Part shown: in pieces, positions 45,292 to 57,808 of the stretch
Layout of the letters: the number at the start of each line of letters is the position of its first letter
Numbering within the stretch: position 1 is the stretch's first letter
DNA from: RHLJ01 sp048058975
Lineage (GTDB): Bacteria > Bacteroidota > Rhodothermia > Balneolales > Balneolaceae
Direction: 5' to 3'
DNA: 64,000 nucleotides
Assembly (NCBI GenBank): GCA_048058975.1
Contig: JBLLNP010000002.1
Coordinates: forward strand, 194,177-258,176
Position numbers and translations under genes: made by a program
Notes under the pieces: generated by a model
Told to the model about the DNA's origin: nothing
The model's database searches: none
Seen by the model: only the letters and a program-made list of their open reading frames with translations

Positions 45292-47022
45292 TTGAGCATT
45301 AAAAGACTATTACCGAATTTCAACAAAAATCAAAAGCTAGAATATAGGCTATTTGAAATTACACTGGTGCTTACTATATCGGTTTTTATTTTTTGGTGTA
45401 TTCTTGCGGTAATTCTCGACTATACTCTTACAATAAAAATAGTCTACTTCATCGCCCTTAGCTTATACTCTGGTATTTATATTGCGTATAAACTGGGAAC
45501 CTCGTTTAAAGTAGCTACCGCCATTTACTATGGAATGGCCTTGTTTATACTTATTTATAGTTGGCTTCCTGCAGGTGGTATAAGCGGCGCAATAATCCAA
45601 ATGTTTATTCTAATTTTTGCGTCGGGCTTAATGGTATTGCCATTAAGGGCATATATAACCTTTATTAGCGCATCTCTTGCCATAGTAATCATCTACGCCA
45701 TAGCTGAGATTAATATTCCTGGGCTAGCCGTGCCTTATGCATCTGAGGTTGACAGAGTTCGAGACCTTTCTATTGCTAATATTATCACCTTATGCATTCT
45801 AGGTTTTGGCCTCTATATATTTAAAAGAGCTTATTCAGAGGATCGGTATAAGTTAAAAGTAATTAATCAGGAACTGGAGATAGAAAAAGAAAATGCCCAG
45901 TCCGCAGATAAAGCTAAATCGGATTTCTTAGCAACTATTAGCCATGAAATGAGAACCCCATTAAATGGTATTGTAGGTATTTCCCAGTTACTAAAAGAAA
46001 CTAAACTTAGCGAAGACCAGGAGCAGCTTATTTCAAATCTTACGTATAGCAGCGAATTATTGCACGGTTTGATTAGTGACATTCTGGATATTAGCCTGAT
46101 CGAAAATGGAAAGCTAGTTATTCAATCAAGTGAAATTGAGGTAAAGAAAGAGATATCTAAATTGATCGAGATCGTTAAACCACGCTTAGATCAAAAAGAG
46201 AATAAGATTGAGCTGATTGTTAAGCATGACGATAAGATACCTGAAATATTAATTGGAGATGCACTTCGTTTCCGGCAGGTGATACTTAACCTGTTAAACA
46301 ACTCGATTAAGTTTACCGACGAAGGAGTGGTTGAAGTAAGTTCAGAGTTGCTTTTCTCAACCGAAAAATCCGTTAGAGTAAAATTTACCATTAATGATAC
46401 CGGAAGAGGAATTTCCAAAGAAGGGCAGGATAAGTTATTCAGTAAGTTTTATAAAGGAAGTGGAGATTCTAATATTGAGGGGACGGGGCTGGGGCTTTCT
46501 ATTTCAAAAAATCTTATCAATTTAATGGGTGGAGAAATTGGGTTTCAATCACAGCAGGGCGTTGGTTCTGCGTTCTACTTTGAACTTCCTTTTGAGCCTT
46601 TGTCGGTTAACCCTAACAAACCTGTTGATCAGGAATTGAAAGAAAAACCACTTACCGATATCAGAATTCTAATAGCAGAGGATGTACGAATTAACCAGAT
46701 TGTAATTCAAAAAATGCTTGAGAGCTACGGGCTCACTTCGATTGAAATTGCAAACAATGGAGAAGAAGCGGTAAAGAAAATAAAAGAGAAGTGGTACGAT
46801 GTAATTTTAATGGATATTCAGATGCCGGTCATGGATGGACTTGAAGCATCAAGGCTGATTTCCCATCAATTTATAAAACAAAAGAAACCTGTTATTATAG
46901 CTATTACTGCAAACGCCATGATTACAGACCAGGAAAAGTACGAAGCAGCAGGAATAGACGGATTTCTCAGTAAACCTATAACAAAAGAAGCTCTTAAAGA
47001 GACTTTAGGGAAATTTATCTAG
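45292..47022 (+). CDS. Hybrid sensor histidine kinase with C-terminal receiver
   Basis: The frame is open from a GTG at 45232, but that codon lies inside the hflC terminator. TTG 45292 (LSIKRLLPNFNKNQ) is a more likely start, though without a clear ribosome binding site. Six TMs span about residues 22-180, followed by a coiled linker. HisKA has the phosphoacceptor His in FLATISHEMRTPLNG. The ATP-binding domain has NLLNNSIKF, NDTGRGI and GTGLGLSIS. A receiver (about 460-576) has ILIAEDVRINQ, acceptor Asp in ILMDIQMPVMDG and Lys in LSKPI. No separate regulator or output gene is adjacent, so phosphotransfer to a distant protein is likely. Confidence 0.88.
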   Translation: MSIKRLLPNFNKNQKLEYRLFEITLVLTISVFIFWCILAVILDYTLTIKIVYFIALSLYSGIYIAYKLGTSFKVATAIYYGMALFILIYSWLPAGGISGAIIQMFILIFASGLMVLPLRAYITFISASLAIVIIYAIAEINIPGLAVPYASEVDRVRDLSIANIITLCILGFGLYIFKRAYSEDRYKLKVINQELEIEKENAQSADKAKSDFLATISHEMRTPLNGIVGISQLLKETKLSEDQEQLISNLTYSSELLHGLISDILDISLIENGKLVIQSSEIEVKKEISKLIEIVKPRLDQKENKIELIVKHDDKIPEILIGDALRFRQVILNLLNNSIKFTDEGVVEVSSELLFSTEKSVRVKFTINDTGRGISKEGQDKLFSKFYKGSGDSNIEGTGLGLSISKNLINLMGGEIGFQSQQGVGSAFYFELPFEPLSVNPNKPVDQELKEKPLTDIRILIAEDVRINQIVIQKMLESYGLTSIEIANNGEEAVKKIKEKWYDVILMDIQMPVMDGLEASRLISHQFIKQKKPVIIAITANAMITDQEKYEAAGIDGFLSKPITKEALKETLGKFI

Positions 47023-48357
47023 TCAAGCAGGAACAGGTTCCTGAAAGGATTCGAATTCCATATCCAGCAATTCACTAAGTATTTCTTTTGCTCCTGTTGT
47101 TTTAATCTGTGCTCCTAGCTTAATCAATATACTATACAACCCCGTATGCACTCGGCTTGTGTATAAGAAGTGTTTTGATCCTCTCAACTCATTAGAAAGG
47201 GGTGCTTCTTTGGTAAAGTGACGGATTTCTGCATCAAACTTTGGATCACTGAAATCAAACACGTCATATTTATAGGGCTTCGAAAACATGATGCCATAGT
47301 TACGAGCGAAATTATAGTATTCGGTTTCTCTGTCTTGTTCTTTGGCATCCGGATTGATTACATCCAACTTAATATATAAGTCACGAATAGCATCCTGATC
47401 GTTGGCAAGATGGGTTGGAAGTAGTTTCAAATAATTAGTGAAGAATTCTTCCGGAAATAGTTTTACACATCCAAAATCAATTACTCCTAGTTCACCCTCA
47501 TAAGTAAAAAGAAAGTTGCCGGGATGAGTATCTGCATGAACATATCCGCCAACTCGGATTTCTTCATGAAAGAAATCCCAAATCAGCTGACCAAAATGAT
47601 TGCGCTCTTCCTGGCTAGGATTTTCTTTAAGAAAGTCACCAAGATGTCGTCCTTCCACAAAACTCATGCATAACACTTTTTCGGTAGAATATTCCTGGAT
47701 CCACTCCGGGATAATGATTTTATCACTCCCAAAGCGTTTTCTGAACTGGTCTATTTGAAAACCTTCGTGTTTGTAATCCGTTTCCTCCATCAAAGTATTC
47801 TTGATTTCATTGAAATAAGGATCAATATCCTGCCCTTTTTTTATGATTCGTTTAGCTAGAGATTTAGCCACTGCCATATCGGAGTTGATCGTCTCCCGAA
47901 CATTAGGGTATTGGATTTTTACAGCTACTTTTTTACCGTCTTTCAATTCTGCTCTGTGCACCTGACCAATAGAGGCGGCTGCAAAAGCTTCAGATTCAAA
48001 CTTTGCAAAGAGTTTTTCCGGGTAATCTCCCAATTCTCTTTTAATGATTGTACGAACCAGAGCTTTATTTATAGGAGGTACTGAATATTGTGCCTGACTC
48101 ATTACCTCAGCGAATTCCTCCGGTAGAAAGCCCTGATCCATACTCATCCCCTGGGCGATTTTTAAAGCAGTCCCTCTCAGTTTTGTGAATTCCTTAAAAA
48201 CTTCCTTGGCGTTATTAGTATGAAATTCTTTGTCATCGCCATTAGCTACACCAACCTTTTTTCTGATATATCGTTGAGCATAGTTAGTGCCTACTTTAAT
48301 TCCTGTTTTGGCAATAATTTTACTCCGCTCAAATTTTGAATATGGAAAATCACTCAT
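47023..48357 (-). CDS. AarF/UbiB (ABC1/COQ8)-family atypical kinase
   Basis: ATG 48357 (MSDFPYSKF) is chosen because AGGAGG lies 6 bases upstream, within the end of the TetR gene. The 444 residues carry the COQ8/ADCK-type core. The N-terminal motif reads ALKIAQGMSMDQGFLP, so the usual KxGQ is K-I-A-Q. The ATP-binding Lys is in VAVKIQYPN, the catalytic loop is HADTHPGNFLF and the metal motif is VIDFGC. In E. coli the family supports ubiquinone synthesis. In menaquinone-using relatives the role is less clear (quinone or lipid homeostasis). The gene overlaps the stop of the TetR gene by 8 bp, so the two are translationally coupled. Confidence 0.88.
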   Translation of the reverse strand: MSDFPYSKFERSKIIAKTGIKVGTNYAQRYIRKKVGVANGDDKEFHTNNAKEVFKEFTKLRGTALKIAQGMSMDQGFLPEEFAEVMSQAQYSVPPINKALVRTIIKRELGDYPEKLFAKFESEAFAAASIGQVHRAELKDGKKVAVKIQYPNVRETINSDMAVAKSLAKRIIKKGQDIDPYFNEIKNTLMEETDYKHEGFQIDQFRKRFGSDKIIIPEWIQEYSTEKVLCMSFVEGRHLGDFLKENPSQEERNHFGQLIWDFFHEEIRVGGYVHADTHPGNFLFTYEGELGVIDFGCVKLFPEEFFTNYLKLLPTHLANDQDAIRDLYIKLDVINPDAKEQDRETEYYNFARNYGIMFSKPYKYDVFDFSDPKFDAEIRHFTKEAPLSNELRGSKHFLYTSRVHTGLYSILIKLGAQIKTTGAKEILSELLDMEFESFQEPVPA

Positions 48358-49069
48358 TTTCATCCTCCTTTTTTTCTTTATCAGCATTATCACCGAATAA
48401 ATCAGTCATGCAGTCACCTATAAATGGAATATCTTTGCCAAAACCAGTTGAACTAAAAACAAACTTTACAAGATCGAAGGTTTTGTCGAGGGTCTTGTTA
48501 TACACTGCTTCTTGAAGAAGGGAAGTTAGCTTGTCTGAAAGTGCCAGTGTTCTCTCTTTATCTTCAGATTTGTCCTTTCGCCAGAAATCGATAAGGAAGA
48601 GATATTGACTGGCTAAGAGCGAATAAAAATAATCCTTCATGAAAAAACCGGCGCTTACTGCTATTTCTCCATCCGAGGTAAGAAAATCTTTAAACAGAGA
48701 AGTTACCTCTTTATGAAGGTCAGATTTTGATCCTTCATTAAACACATATTTTACAAAGGTTTCATTTACAAATTTTGAGTTTTCACCCATCATATCAAAT
48801 ATTGTGTAAATGAAATTGGAGATTTTCTCGCTAAGAGAATACTCTTCAAATCCATCAATCTCCTCGATCATAGCCCAGTATTGATATATAAGTGCTGGAT
48901 AGTAAAATGAAAGAATGGCCTTTTTGTTCGAAAACAAGGAATAGATTTCAGTAGCGCTTTTACCGGTAGCATCTACCAAATCTGGAATAGATACCTTTCC
49001 ATTTTTTTCAAAAAGCTCAACCGCTTTCCAGGTAATTTCGATTTTGGAATTAATTTGTTCTGCTGTCAT
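48350..49069 (-). CDS. TetR-family transcriptional regulator
   Basis: The 239-residue protein has an N-terminal helix-turn-helix (KAVELFEKNGKVSIPDLV, then TGKSATEIYSLFSNKKAIL, about 14-52) followed by an all-helical ligand-binding region. The C-terminus is very acidic (DNADKEKKEDENE). It starts at ATG 49069 and is co-transcribed with the ABC1 kinase gene. The divergent gap to the YhhQ-like gene holds an inverted repeat (49123-49165) that could be its operator. The ligand is unknown. The pairing of this regulator type with an AarF-like kinase suggests control by a lipid or quinone-related signal, but that is inference. Confidence 0.85.
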   Translation of the reverse strand: MTAEQINSKIEITWKAVELFEKNGKVSIPDLVDATGKSATEIYSLFSNKKAILSFYYPALIYQYWAMIEEIDGFEEYSLSEKISNFIYTIFDMMGENSKFVNETFVKYVFNEGSKSDLHKEVTSLFKDFLTSDGEIAVSAGFFMKDYFYSLLASQYLFLIDFWRKDKSEDKERTLALSDKLTSLLQEAVYNKTLDKTFDLVKFVFSSTGFGKDIPFIGDCMTDLFGDNADKEKKEDENE

Positions 49070-49122
49070 AATGAATAGTTTCTACGGCAAACAAACCTAA
49101 TGAAATGGAAGTTCATTCTGTT

Positions 49123-49165
49123 AGCAATTAAATATGATTTTGTTTGAAACAGTTTGTTAATTGCT
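49123..49165. promoter_or_regulatory. Inverted repeat in the TetR/yhhQ divergent region
   Basis: AGCAATTAA (49123-49131) is perfectly complementary to TTAATTGCT (49157-49165), with 25 bases between the arms. It lies about 55 bp from the TetR start codon and about 30 bp from the yhhQ start codon. It may be an operator for the divergent regulator, or a chance A/T-rich match. Confidence 0.35.
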
Positions 49166-49193
49166 GCAATTTTAAAACATCGACTGTTTACTG

Positions 49194-49934
49194 ATGAATC
49201 ACAAAAGAGATGCGCTATTTCTTACACTTTCGGGTATTTTTCTTACCTCTCTGGTTTTAGGAAATATAATAGGTACCACAAAGTTTGTTACCATTTTTGA
49301 AATGGATTTACCCGGATGGCTTCAGGCTATAACTCCAAAGCTTGTTCGTGATGGTGCTCATTATACGATGAGCGTACCTGCTGGTGTTGTTGCATATCCA
49401 TTTACTTTTCTGGCTACCGACTTAATTTCAGAGTTATTTGGTAGAAAGAAAGCTCAGCTTGTTGTGTGGATCGGTTTTGCAATGAATTTCTTTATGCTCT
49501 TTTTGATGTCGGTGAATCACTGGTTACCAAATTCACTAGGGGTAAGCGGTGGACTCGATTTGTTTGAAGGTGTGTATGAATTTATGGTTGGAAATGTAAT
49601 TGCCAGTATGATTGCGTACTTGATTGCACAAAGTGTGGATGTCCGTTTATTTCACTTTTGGAAAAAAAAGACGAATGGAAAACACCTTTGGTTAAGGAAT
49701 AACGGATCCACCATGTTCAGCCAGTTAGTTGACTCAACAGCTATTATTACTATTCTCTATGTTGCAGGTAATTTGGGAGACAACATTAATAGTATCGGTG
49801 CGGTAATTATTCTCATTTTGAATTCCTACTTATTCAAGTTCTTTTTTGCTCTGTTTGATACCCCACTAATGTATTTAGGAGTGAAACTATTTAAAGATTT
49901 TGAAGAGGATCCAGAGGTAACTCGAAGCAATTAA
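49194..49934 (+). CDS. Queuosine-precursor transporter, YhhQ/VUT family
   Basis: The 246-residue protein has six TMs at about 7-28, 63-78, 86-105, 127-147, 184-203 and 207-233. Family landmarks are SLVLGNIIGTTKF near the start, the central VPAGVVAYPFTFLATDLISELFG (shown in part: YPFTFLATDLISE) and DSTAIITILY. In E. coli YhhQ imports preQ0/preQ1 for queuosine in tRNA. Here the substrate is inferred from the family. It is a single gene between the TetR regulator and the rRNA promoter. ATG 49194 follows the divergent region directly. Confidence 0.87.
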   Translation: MNHKRDALFLTLSGIFLTSLVLGNIIGTTKFVTIFEMDLPGWLQAITPKLVRDGAHYTMSVPAGVVAYPFTFLATDLISELFGRKKAQLVVWIGFAMNFFMLFLMSVNHWLPNSLGVSGGLDLFEGVYEFMVGNVIASMIAYLIAQSVDVRLFHFWKKKTNGKHLWLRNNGSTMFSQLVDSTAIITILYVAGNLGDNINSIGAVIILILNSYLFKFFFALFDTPLMYLGVKLFKDFEEDPEVTRSN

Positions 49935-49997
49935 TAGCTTAGAGAATTCAGTAAAAATTTATAGTCGAAAAAGTAAAATTTCTTTCAAATAAAACTT

Positions 49998-50029
49998 GCT
50001 AAGAACCCGATCTTTGCCGTACCTTTGTA
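49998..50029 (+). promoter_or_regulatory. rRNA operon promoter, Bacteroidota type
   Basis: TACCTTTG (50022-50029) matches the -7 element TAnnTTTG, with TTG (49998-50000) 21 bases upstream as a -33 element. An A/T-rich stretch (about 49950-49990) precedes it and may act as an UP-like element. A leader of about 180 bases separates it from the 16S gene. Confidence 0.65.
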
Positions 50030-50118
50030 ATCCTTTCGAGGAAATGAAATCGCTGGTTAAAAACAATTGTTTTGATCAGCTTTTTTTATCTCTGAAAGAC
50101 AAGTTCTATGACATATTG

Positions 50119-50148
50119 AGAAGCAATAGACAGATTGTTTGTGCGAGC
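50119..50148 (+). other. 5' arm of the 16S rRNA processing stem
   Basis: The arm is complementary, with two small irregularities, to 51793-51821 downstream of 16S (AGAAGCAAT...CAGATTGTTTG against CAAACAATCTG...ATTGCTTCT). The stem would enclose the whole 16S gene and is the expected RNase III cleavage site. Confidence 0.75.
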
Positions 50149-50215
50149 GAGAGCTCGGAAATTCTTTTGAATGAGAGTGAGCGCGGGATCGGCTCAAAAG
50201 TTATATATAAATATT

Positions 50216-51751
<1,536 letters not shown>

Positions 51752-51792
51752 AAGGAGAGCGGATTACTTTGGTAATCGACGAACCTGCGCAA

Positions 51793-51821
51793 GCTCGTCA
51801 AACAATCTGTTTATTGCTTCT
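51793..51821 (+). other. 3' arm of the 16S rRNA processing stem
   Basis: It pairs with 50119-50148 (GCTCG...CAAACAATCTG...ATTGCTTCT). It lies between the 16S 3' end and tRNA-Ile. Confidence 0.75.
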
Positions 51822-51885
51822 TTTTATACAGCGGGCAGAGCCCCGTCGGAAGGCGGCCAGGCTGCCTGTGCGAGATGCCCAAGCG

Positions 51886-51959
<74 letters not shown>

Positions 51960-51969
51960 CAAGGTGTTT

Positions 51970-52043
51970 GGGGCTATAGCTCAGCTGGCTAGAGCACCTG
52001 CTTTGCAAGCAGGGGGTCCGGGGTTCGAATCCCCGTAGCTCCA
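51970..52043 (+). tRNA. tRNA-Ala (TGC)
   Basis: The acceptor arms GGGGCTA and TAGCTCC pair fully. The anticodon loop TTTGCAA carries TGC, and the T arm has GGGTTCGAATCCC. It is 74 bases long with discriminator A, 10 bp after tRNA-Ile. Confidence 0.96.
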
Positions 52044-52392
52044 CAGAAATTTTTGATTTAATGAATGAGGTAAGTAGTTGAGAGGATGGAATATCCCGAG
52101 GCTTGCCACGATGAATGTTTTAGGTTTGAGGGATTGGATATGTAAGTATCCATGAAGGCTAACCGTAACAGCTTGCCCGTGCTACGGGCAGTTCTTTGAC
52201 ATGGTGAAGAAGTAACAATGTAAAATAAAGGTCTAATACTGCAAAGTATTAAACTCAGTGTTGCGTGTGGATCAGCGATGATCTGCAGGTAATACGCCAA
52301 GGTATCTGGATGCGGTTCGTCCCACATCCAGACCACAATAGAACCAAAAAGCTAGGTTTGTACGCCGCGCGAGCGGGTCGTGCAAGCCATAT
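52044..52392 (+). other. Spacer between tRNA-Ala and 23S rRNA, no gene
   Basis: This 349-bp stretch holds no gene. It contains a GCCCGT/ACGGGC hairpin (about 52175-52189). It also holds the 5' arm (52192-52231) of a long stem that pairs with 55330-55363 beyond the 23S gene. A second arm (about 52380-52401) next to the mature 5' end pairs with 55261-55283. These are pre-23S processing structures. Confidence 0.75.
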
Positions 52393-55270
<2,878 letters not shown>

Positions 55271-55329
55271 TATGGCTTGCACCGCCTTACCGCGGGGCAA
55301 GACCAGCACACAAAGTTCTACAAACAACT

Positions 55330-55363
55330 CCTTTACTTTACAACTTCTTCCCATGTCAAAGAA
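55330..55363 (+). other. 3' arm of the outer pre-23S processing stem
   Basis: It reads CCTTTACTTTACAACTTCTT and on to CATGTCAAAGAA, and is complementary, with few mismatches, to 52192-52231. It lies between 23S and 5S. Confidence 0.7.
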
Positions 55364-55388
55364 CTCCATTTTATTGAAGACTTTAGAT

Positions 55389-55495
55389 TGAGGTGGCTAT
55401 TGCGCAGGGGCCCCACCCGTTCCCATCCCGAACACGGACGTTAAGCCCTGCAGCGCCGATGGTACTGCTTTGCGGTAGAGTAGGTCGCCGCCTCT
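55389..55495 (+). rRNA. rrf: 5S ribosomal RNA
   Basis: It reads AGGTGGCTATTGCGCAGGGG at the 5' end and AGAGTAGGTCGCCGCCT at the 3' end. The helix I arms pair, and the conserved CCCGAACACGGACGTTAAGC is present. It has about 107 bases, as is typical for this bacterial group. Confidence 0.94.
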
Positions 55496-55508
55496 TCTTT
55501 CTTTCCAC

Positions 55509-55542
55509 GCCCTGTTCAGCCCCGCTGATCAGGGCTTTTTTT
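55509..55542 (+). terminator. Rho-independent terminator of the rRNA operon
   Basis: GCCCTGTTCAGC (55509-55520) pairs with GCTGATCAGGGC (55524-55535) with one mismatch and a three-base loop, followed by seven T residues. Confidence 0.92.
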
Positions 55543-55617
55543 ATTTACATGATATAAACACTATTAAATTGATATGTCGTATATTGATACATTAAAGTGT
55601 TCATTAAAACATAAGGC

Positions 55618-57120
55618 ATGTTTGATTTCGAATTGTTTCTAAAAGAGTACAAGGCAAAACTTTCTGAAATTTTTTCTTCAACCAAAGGGGTTAATGAAGA
55701 AGCATTAGAAAGAGGAATTTCTGAAATCTCTTTAACAAAGATACTAGATACAACTCCCTTAGCTGCTTTTATCCCATCTGAGTATGGAGGCTTTGGTGGT
55801 AATACTGCCGAAGCTTTATCAATGCTGGAAGCAAGTTCATACGAATCTCTACCACTTTCTTTGATGATGGGTATTAATGGAGCGTTATTCTTGCAACCTA
55901 TTGCAAATTATGCAGATGAATCGGTTAAAAAGGAAGTGTATAATCGTGTAATCAATGCTAATAAGATGGGTGGACTAATGATCACTGAACCTGATTTTGG
56001 TTCAGAGGCTCTTAAGATGCAAACCTCCTACACCAAAAACTATGAAACTGATACATATCAAATAAAAGGGCTTAAGCACTGGGCCGGACTTACAGGTATG
56101 GCCGATTATTGGCTAATGACTGCCCGAGAGTTGAATACTGAAGGAGAGCTCGGAAGAGATATTTCTTTCTTTGTTCATGATACAAGAAACGGAGGCATCA
56201 ATGTTGAAGAGTACTACAATAATCTTGGTTTGTATATGCTTCCATATGGCAAGAATCGTGTAAATATAGAAGTACCTGCTTCTCATAAATTGAAGCCGAA
56301 AGGAACAGGTATCACGCTAATGTTAGACCTGCTTCACAGGAGTCGTTTACAATTTCCGGGAATGGGAATGGGTTTTCTTAGGCGAATGATGGAAGAAGCT
56401 ATCACCCATTGCAGAGAACGTTTTGTAGGAGGACAAAGCCTGGTAGATTATGATCAGGTAAAAGCAAGGATCAATAAATTACAGTCTTACTTTACGGTTT
56501 GTTCAGCGATGTGCAATTTTACCAGCACAAATGTTCCTTTAACAAAGAATACTGCCCGGATGGATGTGGAAGCTAATTCAATTAAATCAGTTGTAACTGA
56601 TTATATGCAACGAGCTTCTCAATCCTTACTGCAACTTACCGGAGCTAAAGGGTATCGCCTTGATCATATTGCTGGAAGATCTACGGTTGATAGTCGTCCT
56701 TTCCAGATTTTTGAAGGTTCAAATGATATTCTATATCAGCAAATCTCTGAATCAGTATTGAAAATGATGAGGAAACTTAAAAGCTCGAATTTGTATGAGT
56801 TTTTAAGTGATTATGATCTTACAGTCAGATCTTCAGATTATTTTAAGGATATCCTTAATTTTGAAATCGACCCTAAGATGCCACAGCGTAAGTTAGTAGA
56901 ATTAGGAAAAGCACTTGGCAGACTTGTATCTATGGAATTTACGCTAAATCTTGGGGATCAGGGCTTCAACTCTGAGCTAATTCAAAATGCGGTGAATGTT
57001 CTTCAGGAAGAAATCAATTCCATTCTTAGCTCTTTTAAAACAGCTCCTGTTTTGGAAGTGGTAGATAACTATCATGAAGACAGCAACTGGTTCAGGCTTC
57101 TCGCGGTAGATGCCAAATAA
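55618..57120 (+). CDS. Acyl-CoA dehydrogenase family protein
   Basis: The 500-residue protein has an acyl-CoA dehydrogenase fold. The N-terminal helical part has IPSEYGGFGGN (about 53-63). The flavin-binding middle has GGLMITEPDFGSEALKMQT (about 120-138) and KGLKHWAGLTGMADYW. The C-terminal part has QLTGAKGYRLDHIAGRS and the closing FQIFEGSNDILYQQIS (about 361-376). A further C-terminal extension of about 120 residues exceeds the usual 380-400. The substrate cannot be told. The stop codon overlaps the start of the sirtuin gene by 11 bp, which links the enzyme to a deacylase. It starts at ATG 55618, after the rRNA terminator. Confidence 0.88.
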   Translation: MFDFELFLKEYKAKLSEIFSSTKGVNEEALERGISEISLTKILDTTPLAAFIPSEYGGFGGNTAEALSMLEASSYESLPLSLMMGINGALFLQPIANYADESVKKEVYNRVINANKMGGLMITEPDFGSEALKMQTSYTKNYETDTYQIKGLKHWAGLTGMADYWLMTARELNTEGELGRDISFFVHDTRNGGINVEEYYNNLGLYMLPYGKNRVNIEVPASHKLKPKGTGITLMLDLLHRSRLQFPGMGMGFLRRMMEEAITHCRERFVGGQSLVDYDQVKARINKLQSYFTVCSAMCNFTSTNVPLTKNTARMDVEANSIKSVVTDYMQRASQSLLQLTGAKGYRLDHIAGRSTVDSRPFQIFEGSNDILYQQISESVLKMMRKLKSSNLYEFLSDYDLTVRSSDYFKDILNFEIDPKMPQRKLVELGKALGRLVSMEFTLNLGDQGFNSELIQNAVNVLQEEINSILSSFKTAPVLEVVDNYHEDSNWFRLLAVDAK

Positions 57121-57808
57121 GAAACTCGTTGTTCTTACAGGTGCAGGAATAAGTGCCGAAAGTGGATTAGCCACTTTCCGTGATTCAGGAGGGCTATGGG
57201 AAGGCTTTGATGTACACGAGGTTGCATCAATTGAAGGTTGGTATGCAAATCCGGTCAAAGTTCTTGATTTCTATAATCTCAGGAGAAGACAAGCGGCACA
57301 AGCCATGCCAAATAAGGCACATGAGACTCTGAAGCAATTAGAAGAGTATTTCGAGGTAGTCATTGTCACTCAAAATGTAGATGATCTTCATGAAAAAGCT
57401 GGGTCATCAAATATTATCCATCTGCATGGAGAACTAACCAAAGCCAGGAGTGAAAATAATCCTGAAGAGATTATTGATATTGGCTATCAAGAAATAAAAC
57501 CGGGTGATAAATCGGCTGATGGTTCGCAATTAAGGCCAGCCATAGTTTGGTTTGGAGAGATGGTTCCAATGATTGAAAAGGCTGCAACCGAGGTTATGGA
57601 AGCAGATATTTTATTGGTGATAGGAACGTCTCTCGCTGTTTATCCTGCAGCAGGTCTTGTTAATTATGCAAAAGATGGAATACCAAAATATATTGTTGAT
57701 CCTTCAACTCCAGAACTTTATAGCTTTTCAGGTTGGACGCATAGTAGAAAAACAGCGTTAGAAGGAGTTCCTGAAATCGCAGAAATATTGATAAATCAAA
57801 TAAATTAA
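57110..57808 (+). CDS. cobB: NAD-dependent deacylase, sirtuin class III (SIRT5/CobB-like), zinc-less
   Basis: The enzyme removes acyl groups from lysines using NAD+. GAGISAESG (11-19), the SIRT5-type Tyr55 and Arg58 in FYNLRRR (which favour succinyl and malonyl groups), QNVDDLH (88-94) and catalytic His106 in HLHGEL are all present. The segment between HGEL and VWFGE (about 110-147) contains no cysteine, so the usual four-Cys zinc site is absent. Similar zinc-less forms are known in Bacteroidota. It starts inside the end of the acyl-CoA dehydrogenase gene and ends on the start codon of the SGNH hydrolase gene. The three form one operon. Acyl-lysine control of the dehydrogenase is plausible. 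Confidence 0.92.
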   Translation: MPNKKLVVLTGAGISAESGLATFRDSGGLWEGFDVHEVASIEGWYANPVKVLDFYNLRRRQAAQAMPNKAHETLKQLEEYFEVVIVTQNVDDLHEKAGSSNIIHLHGELTKARSENNPEEIIDIGYQEIKPGDKSADGSQLRPAIVWFGEMVPMIEKAATEVMEADILLVIGTSLAVYPAAGLVNYAKDGIPKYIVDPSTPELYSFSGWTHSRKTALEGVPEIAEILINQIN

